Assembly: GCA_000231825.2 (NCBI GenBank)
Contig: JH720300.1
Coordinates: 422,178 to 486,177, forward strand
From: Tetrahymena elliotti 4EA
Taxonomy: Eukaryota; Ciliophora; Oligohymenophorea; Hymenostomatida; Tetrahymenidae
Direction of reading: 5' to 3'
Length of the DNA: 64,000 bases
In this document: one piece after another, positions 11,995-29,007 of the stretch
Position numbering within the stretch: position 1 is the first letter of the stretch
Layout of the letters: the number at the start of each line of letters is the position of its first letter
The notes under the pieces: generated by a model
Told to the model about the DNA's origin: nothing
Seen by the model: only the letters and a program-made list of their open reading frames with translations
Databases searched by the model: none
Position numbers and translations under genes: made by a program

Positions 11995-13938
11995 TCACTC
12001 AGGACCAGTTTCTTCATTCTTTTTAATCCTATTTTATTTATTTTAAATATTACTTAAAATTTTATGAATAAATTGAATATTAAATTACCATTTAACTCTT
12101 TTACCATCACACCATTCTCCTTCCTTTTCAATACCTTGAGATCCAATATAAATACCTTTTCCATGTTGGCGTCCGTTAGCCCAAAAACCTTTGTAAGTTC
12201 TATCTGTAATAATTAAAGAAAAGTTGATGAGAATATAAAATTAAACAATTTAAATAATTACTGTCTGGCCACTCGAAGACGCCATAACCATGCTTTTTAT
12301 CATCTTTATATTCTCCTTCATATTTACGACCATCAGACCAAGTGAAAACACCATTTCCTTCCATTTTATTATTTTTCCATTCTCCATTATATTTTCTTCC
12401 ATCAGACCAGTCATAGCATCCTTTACCATGAATATTATTTTTATAGAATTCTCCTACGTAAGTTGATCCATCAGCCCAATGGAATTTACCCTATCCGTGC
12501 TTTTTACCATCTACGTAGTCTCCTTCATAACGAGCACCATCTGGCCACTCTTCAATACCTTTACCATGTTGCTTATCATCCATCCAGTCTCCTTCATAAA
12601 CAGCTCCATCCATGTGAAGATATTTACCTTTACCATTTGCTTTATCTTCCTTCCATCTACCAATGAAAACATCGCCATCACTGTGGATCAATCTACCTTT
12701 ACCTTGAGCCATGTCTATTAATAAATAAAGTTTATATTAAATAAAGTAACGAAAAGAAAAATTTAATTAATTGGTTTATTAGATTCCTAATTGGTTGATT
12801 GATTGAACAAAAAATCTACCCAATTTAAATAGTTTATTAAATTAATCCAATCATTAAAAAAATTCTCAAAATTGATTGAATTTCAATTAAATTATTGGAG
12901 CCTCCTTTAAATAAAAATATTAAGAGTTAATCATCAAACTAAGTTAATTAATATCTTTACAAGACATTCTATTTGTTTTTTTTGTATTTAAGCAAGACTA
13001 CTTTTACATCAGTAATTGCTTTTATTCTGAAATATTTTCCAACAAAAGATTGTATTAAAAAACAAGCTAAATATTTATTCATAAATTGTTTATTTGAGTT
13101 GTCCTATTGAGTTTTTTTTGAAAAAACTCCTTTTTTTCTCCAAATTTTTCTTGATGCTGGCTTCTTACTTGTTTCGCGATAAAGATTGAAACAATTTGAA
13201 CCCAAAAAAATTATAAATTGTTTATTATTTACTGTTTCTCCAGTATCCCTCATAAACTGAACCGTCAGACCAGTATTAGACTCCTCTGCCATGTCTTGAA
13301 CCATTTTTCCATTGACCTTCATATACTGAACCATTATCAAATTAATAAGGACCAAGCTTAGGCAATTCATAATCTCCGCTTTCATCTTCGTCATAGATAA
13401 AGTCACCTTACTCTTGGAGAGTTTTTCTACCCTTCTCATTCAAAAAGTTAGGGATTTCTTTAATAGGCCAAGCTACCTAAGAAGGAGGAGCATGGGGGTT
13501 TTAATTTTCTTATCCAGTGGTAGCTGGCTAAGTAACATCAGATGGATTTGGCTTATATTCTTCTTATAAACTTTTTTCAGTAGGAACTCTGTTTGTTTCA
13601 CGTTAGTTATCAAAAGCTTTTGCATGAACATTTACAACATAATTCTCTCTAGCCTTTTACTCTAATTGCATAATAAAATGGAATTAAAAATTTTAAACTA
13701 GACAATTTATGTGATTTGTTTGAGTTTTGAAAGCCAAAAAATTGTATGTATTTATAATAAATTCATGTCATATTTGCATGCCTTAAAAAATAAGCTATTG
13801 AAGGAAATAAATAGAAGTGATAAGATTACCATTAGCTCCCATTTCAGCATCTTATTCCTATTCTTCTATTGGCTATGGGTTATTAGTAATCTATTCTGTT
13901 TTATCCTATCCTGGTTAGTTGCTACAACAATTACCCAT
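11995..13938 (-). CDS. MORN-repeat protein with predicted myristoyl/palmitoyl N-terminus
   Basis: There are four exons (13830-13938, 13233-13661, 12262-12714, 11995-12203) totalling 1,200 nt, 399 residues, with phases that close. Introns are 168, 518 and 58 nt. The protein starts MGNCCSNQ: Gly2 followed by Cys pairs is the classic dual N-myristoylation and palmitoylation signal. After about 150 residues of Gln/Pro-rich and acidic linker come about nine MORN repeats of 23 residues, such as [14 protein letters not shown] and [14 protein letters not shown], up to roughly residue 370. MORN arrays bind membrane lipids or form scaffolds at the ciliate cortex and basal bodies, so a membrane-anchored scaffold is the likely role. 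The C-terminal 30 residues after VKW are low in complexity because TAA there is Gln, not stop. The 518-nt intron splits the array and would make a naive caller report two genes. Confidence 0.9.
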
Positions 13939-16185
13939 TTTTATAATTTTGGTGATTGATTCTTAATTATAATAATTGATTTTTTTAATATGAAATTTGA
14001 TAATTAATAATAAGAATTAGTTTGTTTTCGTTTGGTTTTTACTAATTTATTTATTAATTTATTAACTTATCTTTTACAGTTAATTTTTTTAAAGACTTTA
14101 AGTAAAAATACAGCTTTTTCTTCTTATTTTTTAAAAACCATGTTTCCATTTATCAAAAATAGCATTCAAAACCTTTTTTAATTGATGCTTCTTTTTGTTA
14201 ATATTAAAACTACCAAGGCTTGTTAGTGATTGATATTTATTTCTTCATTCAAGCCTATTTACTAACTTTCATTCACTCATAAATTTTCATATCAAAAATT
14301 ATGTAAAATATGTAAAAAAACATTCATTCTAATAATAAATTAATAATTCGTTAAAAATGTCTTAATTATTTCATCAAAATATTATTTTTTTGCATTTTAT
14401 CCAATTTACGCTGAAATATTTGCAATCTAAATTTTCCGAACCAGTAAAACCTATCAAGATATTTCATCAATTAAAAGTAGCCAGAATTTTTTTGTTGAAA
14501 TTAGATATTGCTTTTTAATGATAGAAAATAATTTAAATAGATCTAATTCGAATTACATATATAGCAAGCAAGACCAACGGAATCTATCTCTATCAATCTA
14601 TTATTCAGAAAAATAGATATAGAAAAAAATATAATTAAAAATAATATAACACTTAATCCAATCTTGTTAACTATTTTTATTCAATTTTTATTCTTTTATT
14701 AAATTATCTAGATAATATTTAATCTAAAAATCATTTTTAAAACCAAACCCAACTAGAAGTCTTCAAATCTAACAATTTTATTTGTTTTTTTGATTTAATA
14801 AAATAATTACTCTTTTAATTACTTTTATCATAGTTAGTTCTAAATATGTTAAGATTATGTGTTTTATTTTGTATTATAGATTAATTCTATAATATAATTT
14901 TTTACTAAATTAGCAATTAAAATAAAATTTATCTTGTTTTTTAATCTTACAGTAATTCACATTATTATCATGAAAGTTATGAGAACCGATAGAAAAAAAC
15001 ACATTTAAAAATTAAACAAAAATAAATATTTGATAAATACAAAATTAAAATAAAAGAGTTATATTTTCAAATTTGGAAATCTAATAATCTTAATTTGTAT
15101 TAATCAATATTATCATGAAAAATTCAAGAGCTTATTCTAAGAAAATAATTTATTTTTATATTTATTTAATTAGGCCTATAGAATGAAATTTATTTAAAAT
15201 GAAGTAATTTATTCATTTAGTAAAATGACGAAGGTTTGACAATAACAGAAATATTAATTATTATATGATCTTAAAAATAAAAATATTTATTTATTAATTG
15301 ATTTAATTTGTTAAGAAGGGCTTCTAAGCTTTATTTTATATATTTTATAAAAAAATGATTTGCTTTAACTAAAATTTATTTTTTTTACAGTAAAATAATT
15401 TTGTGTTTGAATCCAAAAAAAAGGCCAAATTAAAACAGGTAAATTGAAAAAAAATATTATTTAAATGAAAATTAATTTTTTATGCCTTATTTATTGATTG
15501 TCCAAATATTCTTAGATTCTAATAGAGATTTATGTTAGGAATAGTGATAAAGATAAATTAGTTTGTTAAAGGAATTATATTTTATATGATTGATTGATGT
15601 TCTACTAAGAGATAAAGAGGAAATATGTGATTATTAAATTTATGATTGCTTTTGTTTATTAATAATTAGTATTTGTTTTTTTATTGAAAGTAAATTTTAT
15701 CACAAAAATTAAATAAATTTTTTTAGACAGTTTTTAAATTCTACTGGTTTTGTTCAGTAAGAAAAAAGCTTTAGTTAGTGCCTAAATATATGATGAAGTA
15801 GTTAAAATTAGGAAGAAATTTAAGTTAGCCATAGCTGTTAACCCAAAATGATTGTTTTTCAATATCCACAAAAACAATGTATCTTGATTAATTTCAAAAT
15901 CCCCCATTTCTACCATCTCATACTTAATTCTAGTAGAAATACTTACAATAAGTCCTAGATAAAAACTTATAGAATTAAATTCAAAAAAAAAGTTTGAATC
16001 AACAAATATTAGATAGCTGTGAGAATAGCAAAGAGGGTAGTCTTTAAAGATGCTCGGGAAGCTATCACTTTGACTCATTAATTAAAAATTCATAAGAAAA
16101 TATAATAAAATATAAAGAAAAAGGTATTTCGTTTTCAGATTATATTGGAGATAAATATTAAAAATTGAATGCAAAGCAAATAAAA
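13939..16185. other. Long A/T-rich region between divergent genes
   Basis: It separates the start of the MORN gene from the start of the plus-strand orphan. A minus-strand frame beginning at ATG 16078 (MSQSDSFPSIFKDY) reads 98 residues under the standard code and stays free of TGA to about 15115. Its translation downstream of 15782 is random-looking (Ile, Lys, Asn, Phe), so it is at best a short unknown gene, and I do not call it. No repeats beyond homopolymers were seen. Confidence 0.35.
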
Positions 16186-19100
16186 ATGATTCCACCATCT
16201 TTTGTCAAGACATTCAATCTTACTAAAGAAGGTTCTATTGCTCAATCATAGATTATCAAGTCTCCCAAAAAGTCAAAGATAGAGTTCTAGATTAATTTAG
16301 ACTCTATTTCTAAGAAAAGAGAGAGGAATATATTTTAAGGCTTGAAAAATGAATCTAATACTTAGATTCAAATGAGTGATCATCATTAAGAAAATTAATT
16401 TATTTTTCCTATGAGTGAGTAGATAGTTACTAGCAAGCATAATGTTCTAATAGATGTCATTGGAATCCCTAAAAAATAAAAAAGTAGGATAGAAATGAAT
16501 AGATAGGCTCTTTTATTAAATGAGAGTCGTAAAATCATTAAATTAGATCAATTAACAAAACCTAAGGAATCCCAAAAAGGAAAAACTTTGTCATGCAATA
16601 TTTAGACAAAGTGCTACTAAAAAAAAGAATAACTTTAAATCAAAACTTTTTAAAATGATGAGAAAACTGAAAAACTAACTTCTAAGAATAACTCATAAAG
16701 AAGTAATCAGTTTTAAAGCGTAATATTTTCACCAGATCCACAAGTAGATGATTATAAATAATAAAAGTTAGCTTCTAAGAAAAACTCACAAAGGAGTAAT
16801 TAATTATTTTAACCAAATCCATTAGTTGAAGAATCAAAAAATATTATTCAAGAAATACAAATTATAAACAGAGATTTCTAAAGTGAAGAGAAAAAAGATC
16901 TTAATAAATTTAAACCCATTTGTTAATACTGCTGCTTTTTTAATGAAAATAAAAGTTAAATTGATTATCCTAAAGAATGTGTTTGTTAGTCAAAAATGAA
17001 CTATTATAAAAAATTAGAACAAATAAATAATTAAAAGGTGATTAACTAAGAGTAAGAAATCTTACTTGATTTCATGAAACTAAGAAGTCCATAATCATCA
17101 CAGCAATCATTTTTACCTTAATTTAATTTTTAATTATCATAAAAATCAAGTGGGTCTAATTCAAAACACAAGAAAAATTATTCTTAAGAAAATAAATAAA
17201 AATTTTTTTCTTCTCTAGACAAAATAGGTAAACTAAATGAGTAATACATCAAAAAAATAGAAATAGAAGATGGTAAGTAGAATGAAATTAGGATCAATTA
17301 AGATTCACAGGCAAAATAAAGTAATTTAATATAGCAATTAGAAAAATAATTTCATAAAAAATCTTCTGTAATGAATGCTTCTAAAATGAAAAGACAACAA
17401 ATAAAAAGCAAAGATTCTGAAATGAGTAATTCACAGAAAAATGAATAATCTAGCATAATAATATAAATGGAATAGGATAGAAAGAAACATGAAGTGTACA
17501 GTAGATTGTAATTAGTTAGTGATGATAAAATTTAAGATTAAATTATTGAAAATACTGATTAAAATAACATAACAAAAAGTTCAGATAGAAGTAAATTTCT
17601 TTCAACTCCTTCAACCCCTAAAAGAAACCTTAGAAACAGAAGTGATACAGGTCAAAAATAATAAAATTAGGTGATATCTACAGCTTTGAAAAAGATACTT
17701 TAATAGCAAAGAGAAATAGATGAATATGAAACAAAATCTATGATTGACTATGTTGATACTGAGTAAAGTCTTAATAAGAAATAAAACCAATATGATGGAT
17801 CACCTAGCTAAAAATTAAACAAGTCTAGCTAGTTTTATTCAAGCAGAGATTCTTTTTAAAAGAATCAATCTGATTTTATTAGAGATCCTAGTAAGAAATT
17901 CTCAATAAACTCTCCTAAATCTGCATACAGCTAATCACCAAAGACAGCAAATGACTAGTAATCTTTTAATATGCAAATTAATTAAATACAATAAGAGGTA
18001 AGAGCAAGATCATTTAGTTAAAAAATAAATAGCAACAACAAAAGTGAGCAGATTAATAAATTAGACTCATAAAACAAGAATTTTGACTCAAAGCCTTCAG
18101 ATTCTAAATTTACTAAAAGTAAATTTAATGAATAAAAAGAATTTATGACACCTTAGAATAGTTTAAACAAATCACAAATGGCTAATAGCGCTTGGAATAT
18201 GAATTCTCCTAATGATAAATAGGATGAGGCATAGAATCTTAATTAGACAACTGGGAAATTTAATGATAATTATGATGAAATCTTTAACAAAATAGGCAGT
18301 GATGGAAAAATGCTTTATATACCTTCTAGAATCAGGGGGATGAGTGAGATTTTTAAAAAATAAAATGAAAAATCTTAGCAAAACATTATGGATTCTAAGA
18401 ACGAATCTTCTTGTTTCAAGAATGCTTATTTAGAATAAAATGAAAACAAACCAAATAATACTGAAGAAAATATGTAGCATAGTTCTTATGAAAATTCCCC
18501 TTCTATTTTTTGCAAACTTGATGAAATCAAAAAGTAAAAAATTGAAGAGTCTTCTACTCCCTCAAATAAAGGAAATTCTTATAAAAAATAAGATTCATTT
18601 TCAATGTAAAATAAATCTCAATTTTAGCAGAATGAAAGTATGAAGAATTCTATTTATGAAGAGATAATCAAAAAAAGAAAGGAAAGAACAGTTTAACATT
18701 AAGAACTCTAGATAAGAAACAAATAACAAATGATGGAAGCATTTGATTAAAAAATGAGGGAACAATAAAAGTAAGAAATTAATACTAAACTAGCTAAGTT
18801 AAGAATTAAACATCAAGGTTCTATATAACTCCATCAATAGAAAAACGGAAATGCTAACTCAGAAAGTGACATATCCAGCTAACAATACATAGAAGGACTT
18901 ATATAGACATTGGTATAAGAAAAAAAGAAAGAATCAAAGTATTTTATTCAAAAAGAGAATAATAATCAGATAAAGTCATCCGAAAGCAGTTCTTTTAATT
19001 CCCTACCACTGACAAAAAAAGAAAGTGAGTAGATAAATAATGAGAATATTTAATTTGAAAAAGAACTCAGTGATGTAAATTAAGAAAATTTTTAAAATCA

Positions 19101-21402
19101 GATTGATTGTGATTAAAAACCAGAAGAAAATGTATCAAAATTACTTACAAAACGAATTAATAATTTTTAGATATAAATAAACACATCTGGCTTATTTGAT
19201 AGAGGAGCATAATAAAGTTCTTTCAGTGATTTAAACAAAAATAAATAAGAAATTGAGAAGAAATCAAGTAATTCTGCTTTACCTTAAATGCTTATTTCAT
19301 TGAATAATGAGATGCTAAGTCCTTAAAATTAAAAGAGTCCTTCTCGTCTTTCTTTCTAAGGATCAAGAAGAGTTTCAATATTTTAAAATGTTACAAAAGA
19401 GGAGCTTGAAAATCAGTCAAAATGTTTAAAAACTCTTTTAAATGACACAAGTAAAATTGTTCAGCAATTTATTGATAAAATTTATTGCGGTTCTTAGCTA
19501 ATAAAAGATGATGAAGATCAACATGAAACAAATGTAAGCTAATCTAATTAAAAGAATTTCCTTTACAATTTGAATAAGAAATATAGAAAATAATCAGCAA
19601 CTAAAAGTGATATGATTCAAGACTACACAAAATAGTTGAGAAAAGTATTCAAAACAGAAATTGTTTATGCAACTGAACTGTAAAGTATTTTGAAGTTTTA
19701 TTTTGAAACTTGTTTTACTGAAAACTGCGTACCAAAAAGTGAAATTTTTGTTTAATTTAAGTTGAAAAAAAAAACAATCGAGAAAATTTTTTCTGTTTTT
19801 TTGTTTATTTTAGAAGAAAATGAGTATCCTATTGATATAATATCCTAAGCTGAAATAAATTTGAAAAAAAATTATAGGTTAATTTCATTTTTGCCAGCTC
19901 TTCATGACGAGCTCGGAGGATCTAATTATATGAATAAAATAAATCTACAATATTCATCAGTGTTAATGACAAGACTATTAGATTTATATAAAAATGTGGA
20001 ATAAGATAATATCTCTCCACATTAAAATCAATAAAATGATAAAGAAGAACCTACTGAAGATAATGCTAAAACCAAGAATGATATCTAATTATCAGTTATT
20101 GATAGTGAAATATCACCTAAACAAGATAACGGCAACAACTCTTCAAACTAATAAAATAGGAAAAAAATGGTTTATAATGAAATTGAATCAAATGTTGAAA
20201 ATCACTTTGAACAAGTTTTCTTGAAAATAAATTAAAAGAAAAATATGATGAATTTAGAAAGTTAAAGAGTAATTACAAATCTATCAGAAACAAATATTGA
20301 ACAATAATAATAGCAATTATAATAACAACAAGATGCTAATGTGAGATACAAGTATACCATTGAATAGATTGAAGGTCTTCATTAACAAATATTAAATTTA
20401 TTGCGTTTCATTTACCATAATAATAGTTACTCTCAATTAGACATGAGTAACATGATTGATAAGTCTAGTATTAAAGAAATATGTAAGGTATTTGAAGTCA
20501 ATCAGATATGCTTTTTTGAAATAAAAGAATCAATGTGGAATACTTTGTAAGAATTTAAAGTTTATGTTACCACAATTCTAAGACTCTAAGAGTAGCTTGA
20601 AAAATATAGATTTGTTATTACTCATGTACCTCTAGTTGATCACCTTTTGTCTGATTCATCTCTTTATGATTAAATAACAAGTGAAATGGAATGGAGAATC
20701 ACTACTAGTGATGCTTAACTTTAAGGATTATTTGAAAATCAGTAAACTTTTAGAGCCTTCTGCCACACTTTAGTTTCTGAAATTGTGTTGAGAACAAAAA
20801 GCATCTATAATTTAGATGTTTTCTTTAAAAATCTTAACTTAAATTTGTAGCAATTTGATTTTATTTCTTCAATATTTATTAAATCTATTTCTCATATCGG
20901 TTTTGATCACAGTTTCTGTAAGGATGCAGAAATTAAATTCTTAAAAATCAAATACAAACTTGATTTGTACATTTCTCCTCTTAAGCTAATAGGAGGTTAA
21001 TCTGGTTTAAGGAAAATCATTGAAGGAGCACATTAAATGATCATAAACCCAGCTTATGAAAACGAATATGCAGAATACGTCAAAAAGTTTCCTGAAGACT
21101 TACATAATCTTTTATATGAAATACCAGCTAATCTTAACTCTACAAAGTATAACCGTAGACCTGGTCTTTAATTTTTAGAATACATCATGCTCTCTCTATT
21201 TTCTTTTGAAGATTGTTACAGCATATAAGATCTCAGAGCTGGAGTTCAAACTTTTAACATTGCAAAGACAACTCCTATTCATTGGAAATCTCTTTTAGAA
21301 TATTCTATGAATAATTTGAAGTATTCTTAAAGCACCATAAAAATAGTCATCTAAGAAATGAATACTTAATTCTAAATAGTTTTTATTGATTTAAGTGAAT
21401 GA
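16186..21402 (+). CDS. Large orphan protein, Gln/Asn/Ser/Lys-rich, single exon
   Basis: A frame of 1,739 codons runs from ATG 16186 to TGA 21400-21402 without a break, which is far beyond chance and makes the gene certain although no family is recognised. Residues 1-1100 are a low-complexity, charged, largely disordered region rich in Gln coded by TAA/TAG. It holds one cysteine cluster near residues 240-267 (ICQYCCF ... KECVC) that could bind a metal. From about residue 1080 the composition changes to an ordered mix, with a Gln-run (EQQQQLQQQQD) near 1380. A well-structured C-terminal part of some 330 residues contains segments such as AFCHTLVSEIVLRTKSIY and RRPGLQFLEYIMLSLFS. No transmembrane helix or signal peptide is visible. 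The small ORFs found here in other frames are shadows. Confidence 0.9.
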
Positions 21403-22368
21403 ATTATCTTGAATCTAAACCTTAAACATAAATTATCTAAATTAGCTCTTGTATATTCTGATATCAATCTATATTTTTCCAATTTTTCTAATGTCTTGAC
21501 TATTTATCATATTCTTAAATATAAATTATTTTCATTTTATTTAACTTAACTAAATTATTCAAAAATTTTTATAACCTGAAAATAATCTTTTTTATGAGAG
21601 TCTTATGTAATAATATTTTGATATTTATTCTTTGAATTAATATTTTATAGAATGCTATTTTTTAGAATATAAAGTATATAAAGGAAGAATAATAGTTAAA
21701 TCTTAGGGTTTTAGCCTTGTTAAGGAATTACTACAATTTACAATAAATTACAATCATTAAGTTGAAAAATAATTTAAGGTATCCCTAATAATTTTTGTGT
21801 TAATGATAATAATGTGAATGATTATTTGCTTTATGGAAAAACACCTAAATTTTTTCTATAAAAGAAGATTTTTTATTATAAGCCTATTCTGGTTACTTAT
21901 TAACAATAGTAGAGTTATTAATAAGTAAAGATATGTATTTTAGATCAAAATTCAAAAAATAGAATTCTATGAAAAAAATATCATTCAATTACTTTTGAAA
22001 TAACTTTGAAATGTCTCTGATATCATTTTTTCAGTCATTTATATAGAATTTTTACTTAAAAATTTTCTTGTATTTTTGTGTGTTGAATTGCTCGATTTAA
22101 AGAGTTAGTTTTTTTTGATAAAATTTTTGCAGTAAATAAAAAATATAAAAAATCTCACTCGATGATGACTTTTTATAAGAAAGAAAAAACCGAAATATCT
22201 ATGAACCAGTGTTAAATTCCATTTTGCTTGATTAGGATATCGGTTTTCATTTTATAAATAGTTTGTTTATTTTCTTATTTTTGATTTGAATAAAAATGAA
22301 AATAGCCAAAAAAATTTGTCAAATTTATATTTTAATAATTTTAAGCGGATAAAAATTATTGAAAAAGA
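21403..22368. other. Intergenic stretch
   Basis: A/T-rich spacer between the orphan and the methyltransferase gene. A 60-codon frame from ATG 22161 is open but has no motif. No other feature is visible. Confidence 0.4.
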
Positions 22369-23164
22369 ATGTAATTATTTGAAAAAAAATAGATTGATAA
22401 AATTTTAATGATTTTAAATAAATTAAAATCTCCTTTGATTAGAGAATCTTAATATTACGAGTTTTTTCAGAAGGATAAAATTTATTAAATATGGGAAAGC
22501 AGTAAATTTCTCATTTACTTAGTTGAAAGTAAATTTATAGATGTTCATAATAAAACTGTTTTGGATTTTAGTTGTGGCGTTGGTCTGCTAAGTATTTATT
22601 GTTTAGCCAATAATAGCAAGAAAACTATACTTACAGACATAAAAGATCCTATACTTCATGAAATCGTGGGAAAAAACATTACCTTAAATAAAGATTTAAC
22701 TAAAGTAAAACATTACATTAAGTTAACAAATAACTTATTTTAGATTAAAAATTAAATTTTCCAAATAAAAATTTTAAGGATGAAATAAATTGGTGTTATA
22801 TTGATATGGACTGGATTGATTTACTTTAAAATCCTTCAAAGTATAAATAATATTTAGATTAGTCTGATATTGTATTTATGAGTGATCTCTTCTATGATGA
22901 ATCGTGTAAATTCATTTAAAATTAAGCTAATATTAAAAAAATATTTTATAAAAAGTTTATGAAATATTATTCACAATTATTTCCGAGCATTTCAAGGGTA
23001 AAAAAATTTATATATCTTATTAAGAAAGAGGGAATACTGATTTAATTTATTGCTATGCAGATAAATTCAAAATTTAGTTCGATTTAATAGCTCACTCATA
23101 AAATATCAAGCATATCGACTTTGAATGCAGCAAGGAGATTTATGTTTTTTAAATTAGTCCATGA
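22369..23164 (+). pseudogene. METTL21-type protein methyltransferase, frame-disrupted
   Basis: From ATG 22369 the frame reads the SAM-binding core of the family-16 lysine methyltransferases. IYQIWESSKFLIYLVES precedes motif I, VLDFSCGVGLLSI (22558-22596), and post-I TDIKDPILHEIVGKNITLN follows. The conserved acidic strand DIVFMSDLFYDE (about 22862-22900) lies one frame over. A 74-nt GT-AG intron at 22705-22778 joins the two frames in phase; the alternative is a one-base loss in the T run near 22738. A second jump after a run of seven A at 23000-23006 brings KIYISYQERG and the C-terminus (CSKEIYVFQISP, TGA 23162-23164) into frame, and no intron I can find explains it. The gene is therefore a young pseudogene or carries a sequence error. 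If intact it would methylate a protein lysine. Confidence 0.6.
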
Positions 23165-24069
23165 AATACTTTTAATATTTACTTAAAATAGTTCATCTTG
23201 CTTTGAAAGATAAATGAATAGATAAATATGATTAAATTTTAATTAAAAATTTACTTAAATTAAATATGTTTACTAATATTTTTTCAAAAAAAAACATCTA
23301 GAGAATGATACTTTTATATTATAAATAAAGAACTAAAAACAAACAATAATATAAACTAAGAATTTTAAAGCATATTTAAAATGTTTTGAAATCAGTTTAA
23401 TAGAAATTTAAAATGAATGAGCATTTATCTTGAAAGGAAAATAATTTTGTCTATTGAAAGACAAGCTCAAAATTACAAATGATTTTTAGTAATTCAAAAT
23501 ATCAAAAATAAATTTGAATGTGTATGTAAATGAATATATGATATTAGAAAATAAGATTGTTTAATAAAATATTTTCTATTAGTAAATGTATTGATTAATA
23601 TTAGCTCTTAATTATTTAAATCTGCCTGTTGGTTTTCTTCTAGAATATTTATTCAACAAATTATTCACTACAAATAAATTTTTGTTAGTAGGAAGAGAAT
23701 TTGCTGAAGTTTTAGAATAATTAATCTAATTATTGAATAGATTTTTTGTCAATTGCTGTAGACTAAATGAATTAAAATAAGTGAAGAGTGAAAATAAATT
23801 ATATATTCAAATGTTATGTAGGTACAACATATTCATAACTATCAAATTACTCTATTAGATGAATAGTAGGGTATAGCTATTTCAAAAATGTTATTATCAA
23901 TTGTTTGAAAATCAAATCAAATTAAAAAAATTAATTAAGTCTTATTAATTCGTATTGATAGCTTTAATAATTAGAACAGATTGATTGATTGAGTAAACGA
24001 TCTAATTTAAAATAAAAGATATCAGAAATAGGTATAGATAGTAGCTTTAAATAAAATAGACTAAGAGCA
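23165..24069. other. Intergenic stretch
   Basis: A/T-rich spacer upstream of the ubiquitin protease gene. No coding character or repeat was noted. Confidence 0.4.
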
Positions 24070-28074
<4,005 letters not shown>

Positions 28075-29007
28075 GTTGATAACTATTTCTTTATATAAAT
28101 ATCTTAAATAATATAATTCAATTAAATCTAAATATCAATTTTCATTATATTTCCAAATTAGTTAAAACATAAAACTTTAAAATCATTTTTAGCTAGTAGA
28201 AAATTACTTTATAAATTTTCATCAATCAAATAACTCCACTTATGTCTAATATTCTCATTTTTTATATCTTTATTTAAAACAAAAACTATTGAGTTTGATG
28301 AATGTTTTTTCTTTAAATATTCTAAATAATTTAATAAATAATTTTAAAATATTTTAGTGAGATATTTAAATTTTGCATTATTTTTAATTTTTATTTTGAG
28401 TTCATCAATTTTTAACAGTAGAGACTAAGCAGATAAACATCTCTGATACATAAGAAAATCTTTTCTTTTATCTTCTTTTTATTCTAAATATATTTTTTAA
28501 AGTAAATCTTTAAATTTAAGAGAAAAGCTGATATAAAAAAGATTATAGTAGAAGTAACTTATTTTATATATGAGCAAATTTCATAGATTTTATATCTGAA
28601 GATTTAAAAATTACACAGCATTCATTTCTTTTTGATTAAGAATAAAGAGAGAGAAACCACTTAATCTCTTTAGATCTTTTCTAAACTATAAATTAAGAAC
28701 TTTATATGTATGTTTCAAACGGATTTGAAAAAATTTGAAAAACAAAGAAGATAATAAAGGAAATATGTTTACTGATTTAATAGAGATATGTATCAAATTT
28801 ATTTAATGATATTAACAATAAATTTAGAAAATTAATCATTTTTTTATTTTATAAGTTTATTTACAATTTATTTATATTATATTATTCATTTTAATATATT
28901 CAAACAAAAATTTTAAATTGCTAATTTCGAAGCAAATGATTTATTCATCTTTCTTGATCAATTGATCAAACAATCTATTAGATAATAGTTTTATCATTCT
29001 TATTCAC
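28075..29007. other. Intergenic stretch between convergent genes
   Basis: Two genes converge on this A/T-rich segment, so it holds both polyadenylation regions. I see no gene and no clear hairpin. Confidence 0.4.

Noticed and set aside
12491..12712. Separate small MORN gene starting at ATG 12712
   Set aside because: The ATG is the internal Met of RNNMAQGKG. An intron acceptor at 12715 and donor at 13232 join it in phase to upstream MORN repeats, so it is exon 3 of the larger gene.
13711..13959. Plus-strand hydrophobic ORF of 82 residues
   Set aside because: It overlaps the MGNCC exon and first intron of the minus-strand MORN gene and has no motif of its own.
15115..16078. TGA-free minus-strand frame of about 320 codons
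   Set aside because: Length is notable but TCA is rare on this strand; after the first 98 codons the translation is random-looking, and no homology is recognisable. A transcript would change this view.
22705..22778. Frame jump in the methyltransferase gene as proof of pseudogene
   Set aside because: A regular 74-nt GT-AG intron removes this jump; only the later one at 23000-23006 remains unexplained.
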